The notes: generated by a model from the sequence alone, not told the origin. A stretch of 64,000 nt of DNA from UBA4636 sp045534575 (GCA_045534575.1 JAZSJZ010000001.1:124001-188000); one strand, 5' to 3'; shown: positions 26,203-36,041, numbered from the stretch's first letter. A program made the numbers and translations.

Positions 26203-28290
26203 TTATTGATTTTCGCCGTCAGTTTTTGAATTATTTTCTCCATCTTCTTGTGCTATATTTTCACTTGACGATTGAGCGTTTTCTACAATTTCATTTTGAG
26301 GCTTACTTTTATCTTCTTCAGTTTTTTCAGCCTTTGCAACCTCTTTAGCAAGCGGGTTTTTATTATCGCTATTTTCCATAAGCTCAATAACTTCTTGGTA
26401 AGACTTACCGCTCATAATCATATCGATTTCTTCGCTGTAAATTGTTTCTTTTTCGATTAAAACTCTTGCCATAGTGTCTAAAATAGCACGATTTTCAGTT
26501 AAAAGTTTTACTGCGCGCTTATAGCCTTCATTGATAATTTTACCAACTTCCATATCAATAGTTTTAGCAATTTCTTCACTGTATGGTGCTTTAGTTTGGT
26601 AATCTCTGCCAACGAAAATTTGCGCGTTATCGCCATAACTTACAGGGCCGATTACGTCGTTCATACCAAATTCGGTAACCATAGTTCTAGCAAGGTTAGT
26701 TACGTGCTTAATGTCGGAAGAAGGACCTGAAGACACTTCCTTAATTACAATTTCTTCAGCGGCACGGCCACCCATTGTCATAACGATATCGTCTAAAAGT
26801 TTTGACTTTAGATAATAGTTATCATCACTGTCGGGGCGGGTGAGCGTATAGCCACCAGCGCTTCCTCTTGGAATGATTGAAACTTCTTGCACAGGATCAC
26901 AATGCGGTAAAACTCTTGCAAGCACGGCATGGCCTGCTTCGTGATAAGCCGTCATACGCTTATCTGTTTCGGTTACCAAACGGCTACGCTTTTGAGGGCC
27001 CATAATAACTTTATTGATAGCCTCGTAAAGGTCGGTGTTTGTGATAAACTTTCTATTTTCCCTAGCCGCCAAAATAGCCGCTTCGTTTAAAAGGTTCGCA
27101 AGGTCCGCTCCGCTGAACATACTTGTCATTCTAGCCAAAACCTTGAAGTTTACGTCAGGGGCGAGAGGTTTATTTCTTGAGTGAACTTTTAAAATGGCTT
27201 CACGGCCACGAACGTCTGGAAGGTTAACGTAGATTTGTCTATCAAAACGGCCCGGACGAAGAAGGGCTGGGTCTAAAACGTCAGCACGGTTAGTAGCCGC
27301 CATAACGATAATGCCTTCATTAGCTTCAAAACCATCCATTTGAACGAGTAGTTGGATAAGTGTTTGTTCTCTTTCGTCGTTACCACCGCCAAGGCCAGCA
27401 CCTCTTTGGCGACCAACAGCGTCAATTTCGTCAATGAACACGATGCACGGTTGGTTTTTCTTTGCGGTATTAAACAAATCTCTTACTCTTGATGCGCCCA
27501 CGCCAACGAACATTTCAACAAAGTCCGAACCCGAAATTGAGAAGAACGGAACACCCGCTTCTCCGGCAACAGCCTTAGCAAAAAGGGTTTTACCCGTTCC
27601 TGGCTTACCAACGAGAAGAACGCCTTTAGGAATTTTAGCGCCGAGCATTGTAAACTTTTGAGGGTTTTTCAAGAAATCAACGATTTCTTTGAGTTCTTGC
27701 TTTTCCTCTTCGGCACCAGCAACGTCGCTAAACCTTGTTTTGATGTTGGTAATGATAGTCGATTTAGTTTTACCAAAATCAAACGCACCCTTGTTGCCCG
27801 CACTCATTTGCCTTGAGAAGAAAATAATTACGAACGCAACCATCGCAAGCATAAGTAGTGGCATTATAAGCGATGAGAAGAACGAGCCTGCGTTAGGGTC
27901 AGTGTAATCAATGGTAATCTTTGCTGACGGAAGCCCTTTAATTACGCTTTCCGAAAACTCATCGTTTCGCCCATAAGACGATTCATATATTAACTTGCTA
28001 CCCTTATAGCCTTTGAGGTTATAATTTTCAATAACAACAAGGTCAATCTCGCTTTTATTACCAATTATGATAAATCCTTCACCAATATAAGAGATAGGAT
28101 TTTCTAAATCGCTCTTGTAAAGATCTAACAAAACTTTGTCATTAGTGTCTAGGTAAACAACGCCTGCTTTTTCAAAGAAGGTTGAGGTCTTAACGTCTTC
28201 ACCGTTACTAAAAAATAGAAACGTAGCAATTAACATCGCCGCCACAACCAAACAAGCAATACCTATAATTGTTTTAGCTGTTTTATTCAT
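26203..28290 (-). CDS. ftsH: ATP-dependent zinc metalloprotease FtsH
   Basis: 695 aa from the ATG at 28290, which has AAAGGAGATTAAA upstream; the earlier in-frame ATG at 28311 has none. Two N-terminal transmembrane helices flank an extracellular domain; then the AAA module with GKPGTGKT, Walker B IVFIDEIDAVGRQRG and the arginine finger RPGRFDR; then the zinc site HEAGH. The C-terminus is a charged Glu/Asn-rich tail. It degrades membrane and some soluble proteins at the inner membrane. Followed by the parA-parB pair; preceded by the 2.8-kb gene-free region. Confidence 0.95.
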   Translation of the reverse strand: MNKTAKTIIGIACLVVAAMLIATFLFFSNGEDVKTSTFFEKAGVVYLDTNDKVLLDLYKSDLENPISYIGEGFIIIGNKSEIDLVVIENYNLKGYKGSKLIYESSYGRNDEFSESVIKGLPSAKITIDYTDPNAGSFFSSLIMPLLMLAMVAFVIIFFSRQMSAGNKGAFDFGKTKSTIITNIKTRFSDVAGAEEEKQELKEIVDFLKNPQKFTMLGAKIPKGVLLVGKPGTGKTLFAKAVAGEAGVPFFSISGSDFVEMFVGVGASRVRDLFNTAKKNQPCIVFIDEIDAVGRQRGAGLGGGNDEREQTLIQLLVQMDGFEANEGIIVMAATNRADVLDPALLRPGRFDRQIYVNLPDVRGREAILKVHSRNKPLAPDVNFKVLARMTSMFSGADLANLLNEAAILAARENRKFITNTDLYEAINKVIMGPQKRSRLVTETDKRMTAYHEAGHAVLARVLPHCDPVQEVSIIPRGSAGGYTLTRPDSDDNYYLKSKLLDDIVMTMGGRAAEEIVIKEVSSGPSSDIKHVTNLARTMVTEFGMNDVIGPVSYGDNAQIFVGRDYQTKAPYSEEIAKTIDMEVGKIINEGYKRAVKLLTENRAILDTMARVLIEKETIYSEEIDMIMSGKSYQEVIELMENSDNKNPLAKEVAKAEKTEEDKSKPQNEIVENAQSSSENIAQEDGENNSKTDGENQ

Positions 28291-29248
28291 TTTAATCTCC
28301 TTTATTCCCAAGTTAAAACACTAAAATTTTTGTTCAATTATATTGATTATAATATTATTAACTTTAAATATATTATAAGTAATTTGTAACTATTTTAACA
28401 CAATTATATTTTTTTAGCAATACAATTTAAGTTACATATCAGTTAAAAATGTTTAAGTTTAGAAAAGTTTTTTAAAAAATTATTCACTTATCTTTTCTAA
28501 ATAATATTTGTTTTACTCATTGATAGCGCATATATTGCGCATTAATCGACATATAGACTAGTTTATTAATTAATTAATTACGCAAAGATATTAACATAAA
28601 TTTCAAATTTAAACATAATTTTATATAATTTTTTTCTAATTATTGAAATGATTAATAACCTTAAAAACAGCAACAACTTTAGCAAAAATAAGCAAAAAAC
28701 GATATTTTTCTTTAAAAATTCAAACCTTTAACTATATTTTTGACCTTTTGTTTGCTACTTCAAAAAAACTGCATAAATCCAAGAAAATATTGAAAAAAGT
28801 TGAAAAATCATTACATTTTTTGATTTTTTGTTAAACCCCCTGCTAAAACATAAAAAACACTTAAAATTTTAAAACTTTCAATGAAATTTCTCTCAACGCA
28901 TCGAGCATCACGCCAAATTTAATAAAATCAATAAAAAACGCCAATTTTCTAGAGATTTTAGATAATTATTAGACGTTTTTATCGATTTCACAACTTGAGG
29001 AACGTTGCTTGGTTAGCATTATATCTTATTAATTTTCAAATTTTTCAAAAAAAGTTAGCGCACAATAGCGTTTTTTGCGCTTATGTAGAAATTTGTTCAT
29101 AAACAATGATTTTTTATGTTTTTATATATTCCGCACGTAATTCAACGTTATTTTTAAAAATTATGCATAAATTACGAATACGCTTAAATCAGCAAATATC
29201 CTGTTGAATTTCGCCTATTGCTTAATAGAACCTCGTTTTTTTGCGCAA

Positions 29249-29271
29249 ATTTAAACGAATTCTAACAGAAT
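29249..29271 (+). repeat. 23-bp spaced motif, copy 1
   Basis: ATTTAAACG, A A, TTCTAAC, AGAAT. Identical, with one more leading A, to copies 2 and 5. Confidence 0.75.
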
Positions 29272-29510
29272 GGTTGATTTTAATCACAATCTTAATCATA
29301 TTCAACTTTTTATCGCTACGCCATCAGTTTTATTATCAATTTTGACTATTTTACGTAACTTTTTTAGAATTTCATTAAATTTTCGCTGTTTTTATTTTTT
29401 TATTTAATTTTTTTAAAACTTTTCGCACTATATTAAAGCTATAGCACCTAAACTAATATTTTATATTATTTTCTTAATTTTTTATAAGTTTTCTTATGAT
29501 TTTTAATTCA

Positions 29511-29533
29511 ATTTAAACGAATTCTAACAGAAT
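29511..29533 (+). repeat. 23-bp spaced motif, copy 2
   Basis: Exact copy of the motif at 29249-29271. Confidence 0.75.
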
Positions 29534-29833
29534 TGCATATATTTCAACCAGAGCAAAACTTAACGTATTCTGCGGAATTTTTAACCAAAAAATTTAAAAA
29601 TTTTATCATTCGCACCAAATATTAAATTTTGCGCATATCACTTTATAAAAAAATAGAATTTTAACCTTAATATATAATTTTCCGTCGTATTTATCTTAAA
29701 ATAATAAAAAACACAACATATAATACGTAAATTCAACGTTATTTTATATATTTGAGATAAAAATTCCCGCAAATCTTACCCAACTATCACACTATTTTAA
29801 AAATACATTCAATTAGGTATTATTTTTCTTATT

Positions 29834-29856
29834 ATTTAAACGCATTTATAGAGAAT
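29834..29856 (+). repeat. 23-bp spaced motif, copy 3 (variant)
   Basis: Same ends (ATTTAAACG ... AGAAT) and length as copy 1; the middle is CATTTATAG. Confidence 0.65.
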
Positions 29857-30128
29857 AGATAATTTTTTTGCCACAACGTGTATTCATCTGCTCTCTTTAA
29901 TTTAATGGTAAACTTTATGTTTATATTCTTATTTTTATGTTCTTCGATGCAATATTTTTATCTTAGCGCATAATGCAAAAAATTATCAAAAATTTCTTCA
30001 ATCCAAATTTTGTTCTTTTAATTAAACACAATTAAGAACACAAATAGAGTAGACATCGACTCAAGCGAACATTAACTAAATTCAACTTTTGACTTGCTTA
30101 TTCGCTTTTTTAAGTTTTATTAATGCAA

Positions 30129-30151
30129 ATTTAAACGCAATGAGAGAGAAT
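30129..30151 (+). repeat. 23-bp spaced motif, copy 4 (variant)
   Basis: ATTTAAACG, then CAATGAGAG, then AGAAT; same 23-bp length. Confidence 0.65.
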
Positions 30152-30348
30152 GAAAAATATTTTACTCAAGCTTTTTCCACACTCATTTTGCGGTTTACAC
30201 AATAATTTTTCGATGTTTCTGTAGAGATAAGCACTACCATATTATTATAGCACTTCAGTCATTATATTTCTTTCGTTTCAAGCAAAATTTTACTATATTT
30301 TAGCTTTTTCGATATTTTTCCCAATTATAAACGATAAATTTTGTCATA

Positions 30349-30371
30349 ATTTAAACGAATTCTAACAGAAT
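30349..30371 (+). repeat. 23-bp spaced motif, copy 5
   Basis: Exact copy of the motif at 29249-29271. Confidence 0.75.
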
Positions 30372-30524
30372 AGCAGTATATTTTGCCTAGCAATTTTTCA
30401 GGCTACTTTTTGATCCTTTTTATGTTTTTCTGCTGTTTTATTAGTATTTATTTATATATGTTTTTCTATGTAAACAACATTTGCTTTTGAAACAATTTTT
30501 AAATTTCACAAGCAAGAAATATAA

Positions 30525-30540
30525 TGTTTCACGTGAAACA
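30525..30540. promoter_or_regulatory. parS site (perfect)
   Basis: TGTTTCACGTGAAACA, the exact 16-bp palindrome bound by ParB/Spo0J. Confidence 0.95.
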
Positions 30541-30576
30541 ACACTAAGCGCAAGTAAATACTTATGCGCTTAGTGT
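30541..30576. repeat. 12-bp inverted repeat abutting parS
   Basis: ACACTAAGCGCA (30541-30552) and TGCGCTTAGTGT (30565-30576) are perfect reverse complements; inner AGTA/TACT extends the stem. Starts at the base after parS. Confidence 0.7.
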
Positions 30577-30747
30577 TTTAGCGCCTTTGCTTTTTTGCAG
30601 TGCAATTAAGTAAAATGTTGTTAAATTTTGGTTTTCATAGCGGTTTTATTAAATTTATCAAAATTCAAACGTTCGCTGAGGTTTTCGCTAGGTATTTATT
30701 CTTTTTTATTAAAATCCTGAATATAATATTGAATATTTATGCACTAT

Positions 30748-30763
30748 TATTTCACGTGAAACG
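30748..30763. promoter_or_regulatory. Second parS-like site
   Basis: TATTTCACGTGAAACG matches parS at 14 of 16 places; the core TTTCACGTGAAA is intact. Confidence 0.8.
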
Positions 30764-31072
30764 TTAATTTTTTGCGCTTTGAAAACCCGAAATGTTTCAC
30801 AAACAGCAAATTTGACAAATTCTAGACAATTTGGTAAGCCAAATTCATTGTTAATTTTGCTTGAAAATTAGCCTGATTTTATGCTTTTTTGTTTGATTTT
30901 TCTATGTTTTTGCGCTTATTTTATAAAATTTCTACTTTTTAAAACAATAGTTGGGAAAAGACAATGTTTCACGGAATGGTTTTCATAATATATTTATGTT
31001 TTTGTAAAATTTATGAATATTTTTAGTTTTTTTGCATAATTTTGTGAATATTTATTCTTTTTAAATCTTGCC

Positions 31073-31101
31073 TTGACAACCTTTAATTTATTTATTATAA
31101 T
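31073..31101 (+). promoter_or_regulatory. Consensus promoter of the aldo/keto reductase
   Basis: TTGACA (31073-31078), 17 nt, TATAAT (31096-31101): full match to the housekeeping consensus. It places the true start of the gene downstream, at 31121. Confidence 0.9.
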
Positions 31102-31120
31102 ACTAATGGGAGAATATATT

Positions 31121-32242
31121 ATGTTAAGTAAAATTAATAAAAAACTAGGTTTTGGAGCAATGCGCCTTCCTATAGTTAATGGAAAGATTGATGAAAAACA
31201 AATTTGTGATATGTTTGATTTCTTTTTAGAAAACGGCTTCAATTATTTTGATACTGCTTCAGGATATTTAAACGGACTTAGCGAAGAGGCGATTAGGGTT
31301 TGCTTATCTCAAAGATACCAAAGAGATAAGTTTTTACTTGCTAATAAGTTAACTGATTCGTTTTTTAAATGTGAAGAAGATTTAGAGCCTTTATTTGAAA
31401 GGCAGTTAAAATCTTGCGGAGTTGAGTATTTTGATTTTTACTTAATGCATGCGCAGAACTTATCTTTCTATAACAAATATAACAGATGCAATGCTTACGA
31501 GTTTGCGCTAGAGAAAAAGAAGCAAGGCAAAATTAAGCACCTTGGAATTTCTTTTCACGATGAGGCTAAAGTTTTAGAAAAAATACTAACCGAAAAGCCG
31601 TTCATTGAGTTTGTTCAACTCCAAGTAAACTACGTTGATATGGACGATAAGGCAATTCAAGCAAAAGCGTGCGTAGATGTTTGCAATAAATTCAATAAGC
31701 CAATAATCGTAATGGAGCCGGTTAAGGGCGGAATTTTGGCGAACGTATCAACCAAGGCAAAGAAAGTTTTTGAAAACGTTTCGGAAGGAAGCCCCGCAAG
31801 TTTTGCAATTAGGTATGCTTCGGGCGTTGAAGGGGTTTTCTTAGTTTTATCTGGGATGAGCGATTTAGAGCAAGTTAAAGATAACGTTAGTTTTATGAAA
31901 GACTATGCGCCACTAAATTTTGATGAACTGCAAGCAATCGAAGCCGTTAAAAAACTAATAGTTGGTGAAGATTTTATTAACTGCACTGCCTGCCGTTACT
32001 GCGTGAAGGGTTGCCCTATGACTATTCCTATTCCCGATATTTTTGCAGACTTCAATCTAAAAAAGCGGTTTAACGAGTGGAACAGCGATTGGTATTATAT
32101 GGTCCACACTCAAAATAAAGGGCGGGCGAGCGACTGCATTTCGTGCAAAAAATGTGAAAGCGTTTGCCCTCAGCATTTGAAAATTGCTAGCCTTTTAAAG
32201 GAAGTTTCTATAGCGTTTGACAAAAAACAAAACGACGATTAG
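31121..32242 (+). CDS. Aldo/keto reductase with C-terminal 2x[4Fe-4S] domain
   Basis: 373 aa from the ATG with GGGAG 8 nt upstream. The barrel has the usual catalytic residues (DTASGYLNG for Asp/Tyr, LLANKL for Lys, LMHAQN for His). The C-terminus carries a ferredoxin-like pair: CTACRYCVKGCP and CISCKKCESVCP. Such proteins are common in Clostridia and likely accept or pass electrons to a redox substrate; the substrate is unknown. Own promoter and a strong terminator: monocistronic. Confidence 0.88.
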   Translation: MLSKINKKLGFGAMRLPIVNGKIDEKQICDMFDFFLENGFNYFDTASGYLNGLSEEAIRVCLSQRYQRDKFLLANKLTDSFFKCEEDLEPLFERQLKSCGVEYFDFYLMHAQNLSFYNKYNRCNAYEFALEKKKQGKIKHLGISFHDEAKVLEKILTEKPFIEFVQLQVNYVDMDDKAIQAKACVDVCNKFNKPIIVMEPVKGGILANVSTKAKKVFENVSEGSPASFAIRYASGVEGVFLVLSGMSDLEQVKDNVSFMKDYAPLNFDELQAIEAVKKLIVGEDFINCTACRYCVKGCPMTIPIPDIFADFNLKKRFNEWNSDWYYMVHTQNKGRASDCISCKKCESVCPQHLKIASLLKEVSIAFDKKQNDD

Positions 32243-32257
32243 AATTAAATTTTTACT

Positions 32258-32298
32258 AATAACGCCCCCCGACGGAGAATCCGTCGGGGGGCGTTATT
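32258..32298 (+). terminator. Very strong 19-bp-stem terminator
   Basis: Arms 32258-32276 and 32280-32298 are perfect reverse complements with a GAA loop; the stem contains C6/G6 and is far more GC-rich than the flanks. Confidence 0.9.
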
Positions 32299-32386
32299 TA
32301 TACTTTTTTCGTTTATTAATTTGTTTTTGATTGTTTTAATTATTAAAAAACGATTTCAATTTGTCTAAAACGTTAAAATTTATCAT

Positions 32387-32409
32387 ATTTAAACGCAACG
32401 AGGTAGAAT
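32387..32409 (+). repeat. 23-bp spaced motif, copy 6 (variant)
   Basis: ATTTAAACG, then CAACGAGGT, then AGAAT. The only copy found outside the 2.8-kb region, at the end of the CvpA-like gene. Confidence 0.6.
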
Positions 32410-32412
32410 TTT

Positions 32413-33117
32413 TTAAATAATTAAAGCGAAGAACCAAGCAAAAAGGTTATATTTTGCTAAAAATTGAAGAATAACCGAGTAAGAAAACAGCTTGTTTAGC
32501 GATTCGGCTGGAATAAATGGCAAAAGTTGAAGAAAAAATATCAAGCCGTAAATGCAAATTATGGTTGTGAAAATTGAAGCAATTCCGCCTAAAATTCTAT
32601 TAGCCAAGCCAACGATAGGCACGTCGTTAATAAAGAGCAATATCTTTTTTAAGATTTTGCAAAGAATTTTTACTGCAAACAAAATAACGAGATAGCACGC
32701 GCCTGTTAAAAGATATTTCGCAATCGTTTGGGCAATAACGGTTGAGCCTTCAACAACGTTTTGCCCAAGAGATAGTGCGTGGTTAGAGATTGCTGTTTTT
32801 AAAAATTCGGGGTAAAACGAATTGCTTAGCGCAAGTTCTATTTCTGTTGCAAAAACTTCACCGCTTATCGGGAAATTAAACGCATTTTTAATCGCTAGCG
32901 AGAAGTTTACGAAAATTTGAGTGTTCTCTTTAAGCCAATTAAACAGCGTTCCGCAAAGCGCGTAAGCAATAACGAAAGAAAAAACCGTTCCAACAAGGCT
33001 TAAAATTTGGTCAACGAACCCACGCTTTAGCCCGACTAGAAAAATCACTATCAAAAAAATGACAATGATTAAATCAACGCTGATATGAAATTGCGATGAT
33101 AGAACGTTTTGCAACAC
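32413..33117 (-). CDS. CvpA-family membrane protein
   Basis: About 234 aa with four or five hydrophobic helices (VDLIIVIFLIVIFLVGLKRGFVDQ at the N-terminus is typical of CvpA; a late PIVGLANRILGGIASIF segment fits too). The family has roles at the cell envelope; exact function unknown. The open frame extends up to 33180, but that part overlaps a promoter, so a start among the GTG/TTG codons at 33126-33114 is more likely; GTG at 33117 has AAAAAGG 9 nt upstream. Confidence 0.75.
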   Translation of the reverse strand: MLQNVLSSQFHISVDLIIVIFLIVIFLVGLKRGFVDQILSLVGTVFSFVIAYALCGTLFNWLKENTQIFVNFSLAIKNAFNFPISGEVFATEIELALSNSFYPEFLKTAISNHALSLGQNVVEGSTVIAQTIAKYLLTGACYLVILFAVKILCKILKKILLFINDVPIVGLANRILGGIASIFTTIICIYGLIFFLQLLPFIPAESLNKLFSYSVILQFLAKYNLFAWFFALII

Positions 33118-33151
33118 CAAACCCAACCTTTTTGCGTTCCTTTCTACATAA

Positions 33152-33180
33152 ATATTAACATTTATAATAAATTTAGTCAA
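33152..33180 (-). promoter_or_regulatory. Promoter of the CvpA-like gene
   Basis: Minus strand: TTGACT (33175-33180), 17 nt, TAATAT (33152-33157). Confidence 0.7.
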
Positions 33181-33231
33181 TATCTTTTCAAAATTTGATT
33201 AAAATCAAAAAAAGGGGCAATAATTAAGGCT

Positions 33232-33783
33232 ATGAGAGAATTTTGTGTTGAAGTTGAAAACAAGAACGCCCAAGAAATTATTATGAAAAGTCTTAACGAA
33301 CTTTTAGGTGGGGAAACGCCTATTTTCGTTTGCGTTGGAACAGACGCTTCGATTGGCGATAGCGTAGGCCCGTTTTGCGGAACTTTTTTAGAGCATAGCC
33401 AGAACGACGTTTTTATTTACGGAACGCTTCAAAAACCAATAACCGCTAAAGACGTGCGCACCGTAAAAAGTTTTATCTCTAAAGTGCATCCGTTTTCAAA
33501 AGTGGTAGTTATAGATGCCGCAATAGGCAAAAAGCAAGACGTTGGTAAAATAAAGATTTTTGACGCACCTATAAAACCGGGGCTTGGGCTAAACAAAAAC
33601 TTACCTGCCCTTGGCGACGTTTCCATCATTGCCATCGTTGCAGAAAGAGGTGAAAAGAACTTATCGCTTTCAAACTTTACGAGAATTTCGCCAATTTATA
33701 AGTTAGCAAGAACTATTGAAGGTGGAATTTCAAAATATTTAGAAAACAGCAAAAAGTTAGGCTATATAGCGATTAACGAGTAA
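33232..33783 (+). CDS. yyaC: Sporulation protein YyaC-like (DUF1256)
   Basis: 183 aa. Motifs VGTDASIGDSVGP, VVIDAAIGKKQDVGKI and KPGLGLNKNLPALGDVSI match the YyaC family, which is related to the spore protease Gpr. It points to a spore-forming lineage, though other spore genes are not in view. Divergent from the CvpA-like gene and followed by a bidirectional terminator shared with gltX. Confidence 0.85.
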   Translation: MREFCVEVENKNAQEIIMKSLNELLGGETPIFVCVGTDASIGDSVGPFCGTFLEHSQNDVFIYGTLQKPITAKDVRTVKSFISKVHPFSKVVVIDAAIGKKQDVGKIKIFDAPIKPGLGLNKNLPALGDVSIIAIVAERGEKNLSLSNFTRISPIYKLARTIEGGISKYLENSKKLGYIAINE

Positions 33784-33848
33784 TTTTAGCAAAATTTCAT
33801 TTAGAAAATTAGAGTTTTTTAATTTAAAATAATCTCTTTTTTTAACAA

Positions 33849-33880
33849 AAAACCGCTTAAAGAAATCTTTAAGCGGTTTT
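33849..33880. terminator. Bidirectional terminator between yyaC and gltX
   Basis: AAAACCGCTTAAAGA and TCTTTAAGCGGTTTT arms with a 2-nt loop. Confidence 0.85.
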
Positions 33881-33885
33881 GTTTT

Positions 33886-35325
33886 TTATTTTTCTAAAAG
33901 TTCCATAGCAAATTTAATTCTTTCAAGCGAACGTTCTTTTCCTAAAATTTCAGCCATCTCGATTGCACCGCCCGGCGTTACGTCTTTACCCGTCAAAGCA
34001 ACTCTAGCCGTCCATAAAACTTGACCGTTTTTAAGTTGTTTTTCGGTGGCAAGATTAATTAGCGCATCGTGAAGACTATCATGCGAGAAATCGGCAAGAT
34101 TTTCTAGCGTTTCGTATATCATAGGAAGCACGGTTTTAGCAAGTTCAGCGTCAGTTTTCATCTTCTTGTGGAAGAAAAGTTCAGTTGAAAACTCGCCGTA
34201 TTCTTCTAAGAAATCTACCTTTTCTGGAATCTCGCTCAAGATCTCAATTCTTGATTTAACGAGGTTATAGATTAACTTTTCGTCATATTTGCCATAAACT
34301 TTGCTCTTTTTTAAGAAAGGCTCGGCAAGCAAAGAAAACTCATCAATTTCCATTGCCTTTAAATATTCGCCGTTGAGCCAGCGAAGTTTAACCTCGTCAC
34401 AAATAGCAGGGGACTTAGAAACACCGTCAAGCGAGAACTTTTCAATCATCTCTTGCATGGTCATCTTTTCGCTGTTATCTTTAGGGCACCAACCGAGAAG
34501 CGCAATGTAGTTCATAATGGCTTGAGCAACGTAGCCTTTAGAGATAAAATCGTCAAAGTTAGCGTCGCCATAGCGTTTAGAAAGTTTTCTCGTTGCATCC
34601 TTCATAATAGGCGGAAGGTGAATATAAACAGGGCGTTCCCAGCCGAACGCATCATACATAAGATTATATTTAGGCGTTGAAGAAAGATATTCCGTTCCGC
34701 GAATAACGTGGGTGATACCCATTAAATGGTCGTCAACAACGTTGGCAAAATTATAGGTTGGCATGCCGTCGCTTTTGATTAAAATTCCGTCTTCAAGTTC
34801 GCTATAGTCAACGGTGATAACGCCGTAAATTTGGTCAACGTAAGAGCCTTCGCCTTTTTCAGGGATGTTTTGGCGAATAACGTAAGGCTCGCCGTTTTTA
34901 ATCTTTTGTTCGATTTCTTCTTTAGAAAGTTTAAGGCAGTGCTTATCGTAACGCACGTTGCCAAACTCATCTTTTAAAGAGGCAATCCTCTCTTTTGAGC
35001 AGAAACAATAATAAGCCCCGCCCTTTTCAACGAGTTCTTTAGCGTATTTAATATATAAATCTTTTCTTTGGCTTTGAACGTATGGCCCGAAGTTACCGCC
35101 AATATCAGGGCCTTCGTCATAACTCATACCACCGTCTTTAAGCGAAGAATAAATAACCTCGGTTGCGCCCTCAACAAAGCGTTCTTGGTCGGTATCTTCA
35201 ATGCGGAGAATAAAATCACCGCCCATTTTTTTTGCAAAAAGATAACTATAAAGCGCAGTTCTCATCCCGCCAAGGTGCATAAACCCGGTTGGACTTGGTG
35301 CAAAACGTGTTCTAACCTTACTCAT
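33886..35325 (-). CDS. gltX: Glutamyl-tRNA synthetase
   Basis: 479 aa, class I. HIGH motif in APSPTGFMHLGGMRTALY; the KMSKS loop is RKLSKRYGD; FILRIEDTDQER is typical. It charges tRNA-Glu (gene at 22641) and, in many Bacillota, also tRNA-Gln. AAAGGAATT site upstream. The radC gene lies 20 nt upstream on the same strand, so both may share a transcript. Confidence 0.96.
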   Translation of the reverse strand: MSKVRTRFAPSPTGFMHLGGMRTALYSYLFAKKMGGDFILRIEDTDQERFVEGATEVIYSSLKDGGMSYDEGPDIGGNFGPYVQSQRKDLYIKYAKELVEKGGAYYCFCSKERIASLKDEFGNVRYDKHCLKLSKEEIEQKIKNGEPYVIRQNIPEKGEGSYVDQIYGVITVDYSELEDGILIKSDGMPTYNFANVVDDHLMGITHVIRGTEYLSSTPKYNLMYDAFGWERPVYIHLPPIMKDATRKLSKRYGDANFDDFISKGYVAQAIMNYIALLGWCPKDNSEKMTMQEMIEKFSLDGVSKSPAICDEVKLRWLNGEYLKAMEIDEFSLLAEPFLKKSKVYGKYDEKLIYNLVKSRIEILSEIPEKVDFLEEYGEFSTELFFHKKMKTDAELAKTVLPMIYETLENLADFSHDSLHDALINLATEKQLKNGQVLWTARVALTGKDVTPGGAIEMAEILGKERSLERIKFAMELLEK

Positions 35326-35345
35326 AAAATAATTCCTTTCTTGGC

Positions 35346-36041
35346 TTAGCCAAGCGTTTTCTTTGCTCTATTTCTAAATTCATCTAAACGATTGTCGTAA
35401 TAATAACTATAAACCTTTTCGCCTGCAACGATAATATGGTCGATAAGCGGAACGCCCATAAGCGATAAAATAACGCAAATTTTTTCGGTTGTGATATCGT
35501 CTTGAGTGCTAGGCTCAGGCGATGAGCCTAGGTGATTGTGAGCGATAACCACGCTTTTTGCATTATTCAAAACCACTTGTTTTGAAAAATCGTTCAAATC
35601 GATATCAACACTCTTGGTGCTATGCCCAAAAATGGTTTTCTGCGATATAATTTTTTGACGGCTATCAAGAAAAAAGGTAACGAAAACCTCTTCGGTATAA
35701 GGGCTGAACAGTTTAATAAGAGGCTGGCGGATATCAGCGAAGTTAAAAAACTTAGGAAATTCAATTTCGTCTTTAGAAAACTGACTATAAACACTGCCAA
35801 GCGTAACTAAAAACGCCGCCGTTTTCTCGCCAACGCCCTCAATATTCACAAGCATATCGGGCGAAGCCTGTAAAACCCGTTGCACCGAGCCGAATTCGTC
35901 AATAAGCCTATGCGCAATCTCGTTAGTATTCTTTCTTGGAACAACGCTAAACAAAAGAAGTTCCAATTGTTCATACTTCGATAGCGTTTTAACGTCTTTC
36001 AGCGCCTTAACTCTTAGCCTATCTCTGTGGTGTTCGTGCAT
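35346..36041 (-). CDS. radC: RadC/MPN-domain DNA repair-associated protein
   Basis: 231 aa. An N-terminal helix-hairpin-helix (NIEGVGEKTAAFLVTLG) and a JAB/MPN domain with the zinc motif VIAHNHLGSSPEPSTQDD. Its true role is unsettled in the literature. AAAGG site. Co-directional with gltX and divergent from the peptidase. Confidence 0.9.
   Translation of the reverse strand: MHEHHRDRLRVKALKDVKTLSKYEQLELLLFSVVPRKNTNEIAHRLIDEFGSVQRVLQASPDMLVNIEGVGEKTAAFLVTLGSVYSQFSKDEIEFPKFFNFADIRQPLIKLFSPYTEEVFVTFFLDSRQKIISQKTIFGHSTKSVDIDLNDFSKQVVLNNAKSVVIAHNHLGSSPEPSTQDDITTEKICVILSLMGVPLIDHIIVAGEKVYSYYYDNRLDEFRNRAKKTLG

Larger units (their letters stand above)
28291..31120. other. 2.8-kb AT-rich gene-free region with parS sites
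   Basis: No supported gene on either strand; long A/T runs dominate. It holds parS (30525-30540), a near-parS (30748-30763), half-sites near 30793 and 30965, five copies of a 23-bp spaced motif, and a hairpin touching parS. Only single, imperfect DnaA-box-like words are seen (28480, 30173, 31043), so an oriC role is possible but unproven. Confidence 0.7.

Noticed and set aside
29249..30371. CRISPR array reading of the 23-bp repeats
   Set aside because: Spacing is 220-320 bp, far too large, and three copies are only half conserved.
28480..31051. Single DnaA-box-like words in the AT-rich region
   Set aside because: Each differs from TTATNCACA by one or more bases, they are not clustered, and chance hits are expected in such DNA.
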